55,250 nt of DNA. Origin: an uncultured Faecalibacterium sp. GTDB taxonomy: Bacteria; Bacillota; Clostridia; Oscillospirales; Ruminococcaceae. The translations under genes and the position numbers were made by a program. The notes beneath the pieces were generated by a model, which saw only the letters and a list, made by a program, of their open reading frames with translations, was not told the origin of the DNA and made no database searches. Shown here piece after piece: positions 1 to 8,497 of the stretch. Each line of letters opens with the position of its first letter. Position 1 is the first letter of the stretch. The stretch is from assembly GCA_944386015.1 (NCBI GenBank), contig CALWZK010000007.1:1-55250 (forward strand). Direction: 5' to 3'.

Positions 1-114
1 TGCGCCACTCCTGCTAAATCCTATTACCCTACATTTGGGGCTTTTTTGTACTGTCCGCACAATCTGGACCGGTTCACGAAACCCGGGGGCCTTTGCTTTA
101 TCTTAGGATGTCCA

Positions 115-1203
115 TCAGAGGGCGCCGAACAGGGCCCCCATCAGGGGGGCCACTGCCAGCATGACCAGGGAAAAGGTCAGGGAGGAAACCGACACCAGGG
201 TGGCCCGCTGGCTGGAGGGCACCATCTGGTTCAGCACCACATCGCTGCGCACGTCCAGCAGGTCGTCCAGCATCCCGGCCAGGAAGCCCCCTGCCAGCAC
301 CGCCGGCAGCCAGGCCCCGCAGGCCAGCAGCACCCCCAGCAGCACCCCGCCGCCGCACAGGACCGCCGTCACCCAATAGGGCAACCGCCCGGCGAACCGG
401 GCCAGCTGGAGGCCCAGGGTGCTGCCCAGCCCCAGCAGGAACAGCACCGGCCCCAGCCAGCCGGCGGGCAGGCCCAGAGCCGGCAGCCGGGCCTGCAGCA
501 GATACAGCAGCATGGTGGCTGCCGCCCCCACTGCGGCGTCGCCCAGCATCAGCCCCCAGGCCCGGGGGCTGCGGACCAGGAAGGCCCCGCTCTCCCGGAT
601 GGCCTCCGCCACCCGCCGGGAAATGCTGCCGGCGGCGGGCCGGGCGGTGTCAGGCTCTTGCAGGCGGAGGGCCGGCCAGAGCCCCAGCAGCGCCAGGGTG
701 AAATCCACCCCATAGGCCGCCCGGGGGCCCAGCCACAGGGCAGCCCCGGCGCAGAGGGTGGCCGCAGACGACCCCAGCCGCCACAGGGTGGCGTCGTTGA
801 CGGCAAAGTGTTCATAGTCGGCCTCCCGGCCCTGCTGTTTCAGGGTCTCGTAGGCCAGGGCCTCCCGGGCGCCGGAGGCAAAGTTATAGCTCAGGGCGGT
901 GAGGGCCATCCCGATGCAGACCCCGCCCATGGAACCGGCCAGCGCCATGGCGGCAGAGGCCGCCGCCGACAGGCACTGGCTGGCGATCATACACCGCCGG
1001 CGGCCAAACACGTCGGCAATGACCCCGGAGGGCACTTCAAACAAAAAGCTGGCCAGGTGAAGAACCATCTCGGCCAGGCCGATCTGGGTCAAGGTGAACC
1101 CCCGGGCCGCCAGCAGAGCCACCCAGCAGGCCCCCGCAAACTGGAGGCTGCCCAGGAGGGTGATGGTATAAATACGGCGCATCTGCCGCTGTATAAAAGG
1201 CAT
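115..1203 (-). CDS. MFS transporter
   Basis: This is a hydrophobic protein of about 362 residues with the layout of a major facilitator superfamily permease: an N-terminal bundle, then a motif-A-like loop (GVIADVFGRRRCM, around residues 60-75) between helices 2 and 3, a charged central loop (around residues 180-200) and a second bundle. I place the start at the ATG ending at 1203 because AAGGAGA lies just upstream; an ATG 54 bases further up lacks a comparable site. Substrate cannot be read from the sequence; drug efflux is the commonest role for this type. It is the last gene of a transcript that also contains a 32-residue leader ORF, and it ends at the left edge of the window with no obvious terminator. 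Confidence 0.85.
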   Translation of the reverse strand: MPFIQRQMRRIYTITLLGSLQFAGACWVALLAARGFTLTQIGLAEMVLHLASFLFEVPSGVIADVFGRRRCMIASQCLSAAASAAMALAGSMGGVCIGMALTALSYNFASGAREALAYETLKQQGREADYEHFAVNDATLWRLGSSAATLCAGAALWLGPRAAYGVDFTLALLGLWPALRLQEPDTARPAAGSISRRVAEAIRESGAFLVRSPRAWGLMLGDAAVGAAATMLLYLLQARLPALGLPAGWLGPVLFLLGLGSTLGLQLARFAGRLPYWVTAVLCGGGVLLGVLLACGAWLPAVLAGGFLAGMLDDLLDVRSDVVLNQMVPSSQRATLVSVSSLTFSLVMLAVAPLMGALFGAL

Positions 1204-1281
1204 AAAAAAATCTCCTTTTCTCTCACAGGTGTCTGCAAGCAAAAGGAGACAGTGCACAAATTTCAGAGGCGGAAAACCGGG

Positions 1282-1380
1282 TCAAAAACAGGCTTTGGCC
1301 TTCCAAAAGGGCGCACTATCCCCCTGAAAGGCCAAAACAGCTCCTTTTTTCAGCTGGATGTTGGAAAACTTCCAGGTCAT
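1282..1380 (-). CDS. short leader ORF upstream of MFS transporter
   Basis: A 32-codon ORF (starts MTWKFSNIQLKKG, ends KAKACF) lies between a good sigma-A promoter and the MFS gene. It has an AGGAGG ribosome binding site eight bases before its ATG. I recognise no family. It could be a real small protein, or a leader peptide whose translation controls the transporter, as is known for some drug-efflux genes. Only its start signal and position support it, and no codon-use test was possible. Confidence 0.4.
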   Translation of the reverse strand: MTWKFSNIQLKKGAVLAFQGDSAPFWKAKACF

Positions 1381-1412
1381 GGGTACGCCCTCCTCTCAAG
1401 TAATTTGGCTGC

Positions 1413-1442
1413 ATTATACCACAGCCCCGGCTGCCCGGTCAA
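1413..1442 (-). promoter_or_regulatory. sigma-A-type promoter for leader ORF and MFS gene
   Basis: Reading leftwards, TTGACC is followed after 18 bases by a perfect TATAAT. The leader ORF starts about 35 bases downstream. Confidence 0.7.
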
Positions 1443-1479
1443 GGGCCGCCGGGCCGGGCGGGGTGTCTGCTGCACACCC

Positions 1480-1530
1480 AACACCGGCCGGGAGCCCTCC
1501 AGCAGGAAGGCACCCGGCCGGTGTTGTTTT
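1480..1530. terminator. intrinsic terminator after the riboswitch-controlled ABC operon
   Basis: A 13-bp perfect inverted repeat (AACACCGGCCGGG / CCCGGCCGGTGTT) with a 20-base loop lies directly after the last gene of the leftward operon. The T-rich side is on the plus strand, so it may act mainly as a barrier hairpin for the leftward transcript. Confidence 0.55.
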
Positions 1531-1542
1531 GCCTTGTTTGAC

Positions 1543-2639
<1,097 letters not shown>

Positions 2640-2643
<4 letters not shown>

Positions 2644-3668
2644 CCTGCCATCCCTCCCTGGCTGCGCCGCGACTGCCGGGTGACCATCAGGCCGATCACC
2701 ACCGGGGCGCCGAACGCCGCCGTCACCGAGCTGAGGTTCAGTTCGGTGGGGGCAAAGAGGGTGCGGGCCAGCAGGTCGCACAGCATGCAGAAGGCGGCGC
2801 CCCCCAGGGCGCAGGCCGGCAGCACCACCAGGGGTTTGGCGGTTTTCAGCAGGCTTTTCACCAGGTGGGGCACCGCGATGCCCACAAAGGAGATGGGCCC
2901 CGCAAAGGCGGTGACGCAGGCCGACAGCAGGCTGGACAGGATGATCAGTTCCAGCCGGAACCGCCGGACGTTGACCCCGAGGCTTTGGGCATAGCTTTCC
3001 CCCAGCTGGTAGGCCTCCATGGGCTTGGCCAGGGTCATGGTCAGGGCCAGCAGCACCGCCGCCAGCACCGCCATATCCCGCACGTTGGCCCAGGAAATCC
3101 CCGAAAAAGACCCCTGGGACCAGTTGTGGAGGTTGGCGATGTCGGCGTCATCGGCAAAGGTGACAAAGAAGTCGGTCACCGCCGAGCAGATGTAGCCGAT
3201 CATGACGCCCCCCACCACCAGCATGGCGGTGCCCCGGACATACCGGGAGAGGAGCAGGATCATGGCGGTGGCCCCCAGGGCCCCGGCAAAGGCGGCCAGC
3301 ACCATCCCCGCCGAGGAGATGGCGATCCCCTGACCCAGCAAAACCAGCATGGCCACCGCCACCGTCAGCTTGGCCCCCGAGGAGATGCCCAGCACATAGG
3401 GCCCCGCGATGGGGTTTGCAAAGAAGGTCTGGAGCAAAAAGCCCGACACCGACAGCATCCCCCCCAGAATGGCGCTGGCCAGCACCCGGGGCAGCCGGAT
3501 ATCCCACACAATCCGGTAGGCGGCCTGGTCGGAGGAATCCCCCAGCAGAATCCGGGCCACCTGGGGCAGGGTGGTGCCGGTGCTGCCCACGCAGATACCC
3601 GCCAGAAACAGCACTGCCACAGCCCCCAGCAGCAGGCCGTAGCTGCCCCAGATCCGTTTCCAGTTCAT
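2640..3668 (-). CDS. FecCD/BtuC-family ABC permease
   Basis: A 342-residue integral membrane protein with roughly ten hydrophobic segments. It carries typical features of the iron-siderophore/cobalamin permease family, such as RLPRVLASAILGGMLSVSGFLLQTFFANPIAGPYVLGISSGA (region 58-100) and the C-terminal GPISFVGIAVPHLVK region. In this family it forms the homodimeric channel for iron chelates, heme or corrinoids. It lies between the binding-protein gene (25-base gap) and the ATPase gene (4-base overlap). The cobalamin riboswitch upstream favours a corrinoid, cobalt-complex or related tetrapyrrole as substrate. Confidence 0.92.
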
Positions 3669-3693
3669 GGTTGACCCTCCTTTTCTTTCCCGT

Positions 3694-4821
3694 TTACGCC
3701 AGGCGGTGGAGATAGGCCAGGCCCTGGGGGTCCTCCTCGGTGAGGACCCGGTGAATCTCCCCGATCATATCCCCCAGCGCCATGCTCTCCTGGAACATGT
3801 TCTTGCCGGTGCACCAGACATTGCCGGTCTGCACCGCCTTGAAGTCGGCCAGCAGGGGGCTTTTGTCCAGCAGCTGGTCCAGGGTTTGCAGCTCCCCGCC
3901 GATGGCGCTGTTGTAGATCAGGACGTCCGCCTCCCGGGCGGCCTGGTAAAAGCTCTCCATATCCATGTTCATGGTGGAGAGGGCGTTGTCGTTTTCGGCC
4001 GGCTGGTCGGGCAGGTAGCTGCCCCCCGCCATCCGGATCATCTCGGCCACATAGTCCCCGGTTTTGCGGACGTTGACGGTGCCCATGGAATTGATATAGA
4101 AGAAGGCCACGCTCTTGCCGGTGGACTGCCCGCCGGCCAGGGCCTCGGCTGCGGCGGCGGCCTGGTCAAAGGCGGCTTCTGCCTCTTCCTCTTTGCCCAG
4201 CAGCACCCCGTACAGCTTGATCCATTCCATCCGGCCCAGGGGGTTCGCTTCATAGCTGGACCGCTCCACCAGCACCGGCACCCCCAGCCGCTCCAGCTGT
4301 TCTTTCACTTCGGGGTTGTGGTTGATCATGGTGGATTCCACCGCCAGGTCGCACCCCTCCGAGAGGATCAGCTCATAGTCGGGGGCGTTGTACTTGCCGG
4401 CGTAGAGGATGGTGCCATCCTCCAGGGCCTGGCGGGCCTCCGGGATATACCAGCCGTCAGCGTCGGTGCCCGCCAGCCGGATGCTGCCCAGCCCGTCCAG
4501 GGACCGGAACAAATCCATGGCCGAGGTGGCCACCAGATAGATCTGGTCCAGAGGCTGCTGCAGCACCGTCACATCCTCCGGCAGGCCCGCCGGGGCGGAC
4601 ACGCCTTCGGGCACCACCAGGTACTGGTCGGTGCCCCCGATGGTGACCAGCCGGCTGCCGTCGGCGTATTCATCCACCGTGAACTGGGTGGCGTAGTCCA
4701 GCTCCATCCGGCCGGTGGGTTCAGCCTCCTGCCAGCTGGTGGTGGAAGGGGCGGCGGCGCAGCCGGTCAGCAGGGCCAGGCCCATCAGGGCCGCGGCCCA
4801 GAGCCCCGCCAGCCGCCTCAT
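3694..4821 (-). CDS. ABC transporter substrate-binding lipoprotein (BtuF/FepB-like)
   Basis: A 375-residue protein with a lipoprotein signal peptide: MRR, a hydrophobic core and the lipobox LLTGC (Cys near residue 21). The mature part has the two-lobe periplasmic-binding layout of the iron-chelate/cobalamin class (YLVATSAMDLFRSL and PDYELILSEGCDLAVEST in the first lobe, a long helix linking to the second). The ATG overlaps the stop of the preceding lipoprotein gene (ATGA), suggesting translational coupling. In Gram-positives such proteins are tethered outside the membrane and deliver ligand to the permease. The ligand is not deducible from the sequence; the riboswitch suggests a corrinoid. 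Confidence 0.88.
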   Translation of the reverse strand: MRRLAGLWAAALMGLALLTGCAAAPSTTSWQEAEPTGRMELDYATQFTVDEYADGSRLVTIGGTDQYLVVPEGVSAPAGLPEDVTVLQQPLDQIYLVATSAMDLFRSLDGLGSIRLAGTDADGWYIPEARQALEDGTILYAGKYNAPDYELILSEGCDLAVESTMINHNPEVKEQLERLGVPVLVERSSYEANPLGRMEWIKLYGVLLGKEEEAEAAFDQAAAAAEALAGGQSTGKSVAFFYINSMGTVNVRKTGDYVAEMIRMAGGSYLPDQPAENDNALSTMNMDMESFYQAAREADVLIYNSAIGGELQTLDQLLDKSPLLADFKAVQTGNVWCTGKNMFQESMALGDMIGEIHRVLTEEDPQGLAYLHRLA

Positions 4822-5681
4822 GCGGCGGTCTCCTCCACCGAGGCGGAGTCAAAGGTCAGGGTGTAGGTGATCTCGTGGGGGGTGCTCATGGCCACCGTGT
4901 CGGCAACCACCGTCACCGGGGTGTCAAAGGCGGTGACGGGAATCTCAAAGGTGGAGTTGCCCTCCTCATTCACCGGGAAATACTGGGTATCCCCCACCTT
5001 CATATAGTCGTAGTTGGGGCTGTTCCACACCAGCACCGCCAGGATCTGGCCGTTTTCCACCCGCAGGGCGGTGGGGTTTTCCAGGCCCGAGCGGCCCGAG
5101 CCGCCCTCCAGGGTCACGTTGCAGGTGTAGTCGCCGTCGGCCAGGTCGGGCAGGGCGTTCTCCACCGGCTCAGGGTTCGACACCGACACCTGATGGTCAT
5201 ACCAGGTGCCCTTGGTGCCCACCAGGGCCAGATCAAAGGGCTGGTCCAGGGCGGGCACCGGGATGTCGAAGCCGTAGACCTCCTCGCTGGTGCCATCGGA
5301 ATAGGTCACGGTGTCCAGGGTGGGCTGGAGCCAGACGGCGCCCTCCTGCTGGGCCTCCTCGGCGGTGCCGGGGTAGAGGTTGACAATGTTCTGGGAAACC
5401 AGGCTGACGTGGATGGTCATCACACCGTCCTGCACCGTCAGGGTGCCTTTGCCGTCGCAGGCCTCGTTGGCGTGGAACATGCCGCTGTCGGTGTCAAAGG
5501 AGGCGGTGTAGGTGCCGTCGGGCAGCTGGGCTGCGGCGGCAGCCTCAGAGGAGGCGGCGCTGCTGGCCGCCGAAGAGGCGGCAGAAGAGCTGGGTGCTGC
5601 CTGGGAGCCGGCGGTCTGGCAGCCTGCCAGGATGCCTGCTGCCAGGGCGGCGGACAAAAACGCTGCAACAATTCGTTTCAT
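4818..5681 (-). CDS. NEAT-like (iron-transport-associated) lipoprotein with two repeats
   Basis: A 287-residue lipoprotein with signal peptide and lipobox GILAGC (Cys near 21), then a Ser/Ala-rich linker (residues 25-55). Two tandem beta-rich domains follow, each opening with a DGxY motif (about 56-170 and 181-283). The second (PTALRVENGQILAVLVWNSP... then NYDYMKVGD) looks like the NEAT/iron-transport-associated domains that bind heme or related tetrapyrroles at the cell surface through a Tyr pair. Its place in a cobalamin-controlled operon suggests capture of corrinoid or another tetrapyrrole for the ABC importer. Family recognition is by eye; ligand is inferred. Confidence 0.75.
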   Translation of the reverse strand: MKRIVAAFLSAALAAGILAGCQTAGSQAAPSSSAASSAASSAASSEAAAAAQLPDGTYTASFDTDSGMFHANEACDGKGTLTVQDGVMTIHVSLVSQNIVNLYPGTAEEAQQEGAVWLQPTLDTVTYSDGTSEEVYGFDIPVPALDQPFDLALVGTKGTWYDHQVSVSNPEPVENALPDLADGDYTCNVTLEGGSGRSGLENPTALRVENGQILAVLVWNSPNYDYMKVGDTQYFPVNEEGNSTFEIPVTAFDTPVTVVADTVAMSTPHEITYTLTFDSASVEETAA

Positions 5682-5716
5682 AGGGTCATTCTCCTTTTGT
5701 TTGTTCTGTTACCTAT

Positions 5717-6106
5717 TTATAAAGCGGCCATGGCGGCGCCGGTGTGGTCCACATACAGCTGCTGCACCCCGGGCACGCTGCCCAGGCCGGTCATCTGGGT
5801 TTCCACTGCAAAGCCCGCCGCGGTGAACAGGCTCTTCCAGGAGTCTGGCTCATCCCCCGACATATCATTCCAGGCGTGGTCGCCGGCCACCACCATCAGG
5901 GGCCGCAGCACCACTTTGGTATAGCCGGCGGCCTTGACGGCGTCGATGACGGCCTGGGCGGCGGCGGCCTGGTCGGGGCTGACGGCCTCTACTGCTTCCG
6001 GGGCGGAGTCCGCCGGGGCCGAAAGGCTCGGGCCGGGCTGGCCGCAGCCTGCCAGCAGGCCGGCGGCCAGGAACACCCCGGCAAAAAGGGCAGCGGTAGG
6101 TTTCAT
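5717..6106 (-). CDS. lipoprotein carrying the C-terminal half of a CbiK-type cobalt chelatase
   Basis: First gene of the cobalamin-riboswitch operon; 129 residues after an AGGAGG site. The signal peptide ends in lipobox GLLAGC (Cys21). After an Ala/Pro/Glu-rich linker, residues 49-129 match the C-terminal lobe of anaerobic sirohydrochlorin cobaltochelatase CbiK: LRPLMVVAGDHAWNDMSGDE, then DSW, then GLGSVPGVQQLYVDH. The AGDHA histidine is a metal/catalytic ligand in CbiK. A full CbiK is over 250 residues with two lobes; the N-terminal lobe is absent and no remnant lies upstream, where the DNA is riboswitch. It is therefore probably not a simple pseudogene but a surface-anchored half-chelatase fold, perhaps binding or remodelling a corrinoid or tetrapyrrole, possibly as a dimer like small CbiX enzymes. 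Catalysis is unproven. Confidence 0.8.
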   Translation of the reverse strand: MKPTAALFAGVFLAAGLLAGCGQPGPSLSAPADSAPEAVEAVSPDQAAAAQAVIDAVKAAGYTKVVLRPLMVVAGDHAWNDMSGDEPDSWKSLFTAAGFAVETQMTGLGSVPGVQQLYVDHTGAAMAAL

Positions 6107-6225
6107 GGTGTTTCCTCCTTGTGGCTGGGGGAGGCAGGGCCTCCCGGCAAAATGGTACAGGAAACACACACCCGGCCTTTGCCGGATGCCCTGGCCCGCT
6201 GCCCCGGGGGGACCACGCCCCCAGC

Positions 6226-6256
6226 AAAAAAGCCTTTCCTTTGAGAGGAAAGGCTT
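6226..6256 (-). terminator. riboswitch-associated intrinsic terminator
   Basis: Reading leftwards, an 11-bp perfect stem (AAGCCTTTCCT / AGGAAAGGCTT) with a five-base loop is followed by a T6 tract. It sits between the cobalamin aptamer and the first lipoprotein gene, as expected for an expression platform controlling transcription termination. Confidence 0.85.
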
Positions 6257-6299
6257 CTCAGGCAAAGGGGGCAGCCCAAAAAAGCCGCCGGTGCAGCTT

Positions 6300-6548
6300 G
6301 CCTTCGGTACGATCAATTCCTCGTGATCCGGGACGCTTGCGCTCCCTGTACCCATGGGCGGCAGGTTTCCTGGCTGCGGGATCTGCAAAGCCGGCCGCCT
6401 TCCCGATTGCTCAGTGACTGCGCACAGCGCCTGGCAGGCTTCTCCCCCATCACAGTGACGAGATCGCACAGGATTTCCACCTGTTTCCCTTTTACCCTCT
6501 GCCCGGCCAGGGGCACCCGGCCTGCAGAGGCACCGTCCATGTTTCATT
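6300..6548 (-). ncRNA. cobalamin (AdoCbl) riboswitch aptamer
   Basis: Reading leftwards, the conserved cobalamin-riboswitch blocks occur in order: GGTGCC near the 5' end, GGGAAACAGGTGGAAATCC (about 6470-6490), CACTGTGA, and the B12 box AGCCAGGAAACCTGCC (6360-6375). A strong terminator follows at 6226-6256 before the operon of chelatase-like lipoprotein, NEAT-like lipoprotein and ABC importer. By analogy with the family, bound cobalamin should reduce expression of that operon. Confidence 0.92.
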
Positions 6549-6559
6549 CAATGGTTCCC

Positions 6560-6588
6560 AGTATAGCAAACCCACTGCGGTTTGGCAA
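6560..6588 (-). promoter_or_regulatory. sigma-A-type promoter of the cobalamin-controlled operon
   Basis: TTGCCA, a 17-base spacer and TATACT read leftwards, placing the transcript start just before the riboswitch aptamer. Confidence 0.7.
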
Positions 6589-6752
6589 GACCCGGGGCAC
6601 CGCCTTTCTTCCCCCGGCCAAAAACGCGCCCCGGCCCGGCCGGTATTGTACACTCAGAGCAGAAAACAGGGCCCGCGGGAAAGAAATTTTGCATGAAAGG
6701 GAGAAATTCAAAAAAATTTCACATTTTGTGGGGACAAAGGACGGATTTCTGC

Positions 6753-6838
6753 TATAATTGTACCGTTGGCCCGGCGGAAAGCGCCGGGTTTTTGCGGGTG
6801 CGCCGGCTTTTGGGACGTGGACTTTCGGCCGGCGCGCA
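6753..6838 (+). promoter_or_regulatory. promoter and two-hairpin leader of the NCS2 permease gene
   Basis: A TATAAT at 6753-6758 (best -35 candidate GGGACA, 16 bases upstream) is followed almost at once by a perfect 7-bp GC hairpin (6770-6788) with a TTTTT run, which is a short intrinsic terminator. A second hairpin (arms TGCGCCGGC at 6799-6807 and GCCGGCGC at 6828-6835) ends 25 bases before the gene. The two hairpins share complementary GC-rich arms, so they could be alternative folds. I do not see the conserved core of a purine riboswitch. Confidence 0.5.
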
Positions 6839-6863
6839 ACATGTACTAGGAAAGGGTAAGCGT

Positions 6864-8267
6864 ATGGAAAAAACAAAACAGGCGGCTACGCCCTACGATT
6901 TTGAGGGCCGTATCCCGCTGGGACAGGCAATCCCCCTGGGCCTGCAGCACGTGCTGGCCATGTTTGTGGGCAACCTGACCCCGATCCTCATCATCACCAG
7001 TGCCTGTGCCGTGGGCGAACACGCACAGGACTTCGCATCCATCCAGGTGGCACTGCTGCAGAACGCCATGCTGGTGGCCGGCATCGTCACCCTGGTGCAG
7101 CTGTATGCCATCGGGCCCATCGGCGGCAAGGTGCCCATCATCATGGGCACCAGCTCGGGCTTCATCGGCGTCTGCCGCAGCGTTGCCACCAGCATGGGCG
7201 GCGGCATCCTGGGCTATGCAGCCATCATGGGCGCCTCCATTGTGGGCGGCATCTTTGAGGGCATCCTGGGCGTCTTCCTGAAACCCCTGCGCCGGTTCTT
7301 CCCCGCCATGGTCACCGGCACGGTGGTGCTGTCCATCGGCCTGTCCCTGATCAGCGTGGGCGTGGCCTCCTTTGCAGGCGGCAGCTCGGCGGCGGACTAT
7401 GGCTCCCTGGAAAACCTGGGCATCGGCCTGGCTGTGATGGCCATCATCCTGGTGCTCAAGCACTGCACCAAGGGGATGGCCAGCTCTTCCTGCATCCTGA
7501 TCGGCATCGTCTGCGGCTACATCATCTGCGCTGTGCTGGGCCTGGTGCTGCCCACCACCGGCGTCACCGCCGACGGCGCAGAGTACACCAAGGCCTGGGT
7601 GCTGAACTGGTCCCAGGTGAAAGAGGCCTCCTGGTTCTCGGTGCCCCAGATCATGCCTGTGACCCCCGTGTTTGATCTGCGGGCCATCCTGCCTGTGATG
7701 ATCATGTTCATCGTCACCGCCGTCGAGACGGTGGGCGACATTTCCGGCGTCATGGAGGGCGGCATGGGCCGCGAGGCCACCGACAAGGAGCTGTCCGGCG
7801 GCATCATCTGCGACGGCCTGGGCTCCAGCTTCGCCGCCCTGTTCGGCGTGCTGCCCAACACCTCCTTCAGCCAGAACGTGGGCCTGGTTGCCATGACCAA
7901 GATTGTCAACCGGTTTGCCCTGGCCTGCGGCGCCGTGTTCCTGATCCTCTGCGGCCTGCTGCCCAAACTGGCAGCCGTGGTGTCCATCATGCCCCAGTGC
8001 GTGCTGGGCGGCGCAGCGGTCATCATGTTCTCTTCCATCGTGATGAGCGGCATCCAGCTGATCACCAGCGAGCCCATGACCCCCCGGACCCTGACCATCG
8101 TGTCGGTGGCCCTGGGCCTGGGCTACGGCCTGGGCTCCAACAGCGCCGCCCTGGCCGGCACCCCCGAGGCCGTGCAGCTGATCTTCGGCGGCTCCGGCAT
8201 CGTGCCCGCCGCCTTTGTGGCCATCCTGCTGAACGTACTGCTGCCCAAGGACAAGAAGGCTGACTGA
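6864..8267 (+). CDS. uracil/xanthine permease (NCS2 nucleobase:cation symporter)
   Basis: A 467-residue membrane protein that should import a nucleobase by cation symport. Family marks include GLQHVLAMFVGNLTPI near the N-terminus, GTSSGFIGVC in the segment forming the substrate site, the FIVTAVETVGDISG signature (around 285-300) and NTSFSQNVGLVAMT, the NCS2 helix 10 motif. The start is the ATG at 6864, giving the normal NCS2 N-terminus; upstream codons in this frame run through the leader hairpins and promoter. The site AGGAAAGGG lies 11-19 bases upstream, so initiation is moderately strong. Xanthine or guanine is more likely than uracil, but this is inference. It forms a single-gene unit with its own leader and terminator. 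Confidence 0.9.
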   Translation: MEKTKQAATPYDFEGRIPLGQAIPLGLQHVLAMFVGNLTPILIITSACAVGEHAQDFASIQVALLQNAMLVAGIVTLVQLYAIGPIGGKVPIIMGTSSGFIGVCRSVATSMGGGILGYAAIMGASIVGGIFEGILGVFLKPLRRFFPAMVTGTVVLSIGLSLISVGVASFAGGSSAADYGSLENLGIGLAVMAIILVLKHCTKGMASSSCILIGIVCGYIICAVLGLVLPTTGVTADGAEYTKAWVLNWSQVKEASWFSVPQIMPVTPVFDLRAILPVMIMFIVTAVETVGDISGVMEGGMGREATDKELSGGIICDGLGSSFAALFGVLPNTSFSQNVGLVAMTKIVNRFALACGAVFLILCGLLPKLAAVVSIMPQCVLGGAAVIMFSSIVMSGIQLITSEPMTPRTLTIVSVALGLGYGLGSNSAALAGTPEAVQLIFGGSGIVPAAFVAILLNVLLPKDKKAD

Positions 8268-8324
8268 GCCCCTGGCGCAGCTCCACGTGCGCAGCCTTTC
8301 GCAGCCAATTTCCCGGATTGAAAC

Positions 8325-8367
8325 GAGACAGACTTTCCCCCGGCGGGGGCGGGTCTGTCTCTTTTTT
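8325..8367 (+). terminator. intrinsic terminator after the NCS2 permease gene
   Basis: A 9-bp stem GAGACAGAC / GTCTGTCTC is followed by TTTTTT on the plus strand. Confidence 0.88.
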
Positions 8368-8386
8368 GCATCCGCCGGCCCTGCCA

Positions 8387-8415
8387 TTGTCCCCCCGGGC
8401 AAAGTGTGCTATACT
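8387..8415 (+). promoter_or_regulatory. sigma-A-type promoter for the PD-(D/E)XK protein gene
   Basis: TTGTCC, a 17-base spacer and TATACT lie about 83 bases before the start codon. Confidence 0.7.
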
Positions 8416-8497
8416 GAAGCAGGACCCCTGCCCAAAGCCCCGCCGGGGCGCGCTTTCAGGGCGGGCCGCCCATACCCCACACGAGGAGGAAGTCTGT

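Noticed and set aside
6107-6547. N-terminal extension of the CbiK-like lipoprotein frame
   Set aside because: The frame stays open through the region, but the bases are the cobalamin riboswitch and its terminator. The ribosome binding site and signal peptide place the start at 6106.
6753-6863. Purine riboswitch upstream of the NCS2 permease
   Set aside because: The conserved three-way-junction core and loop pairs of purine riboswitches could not be found; only two GC hairpins are visible.
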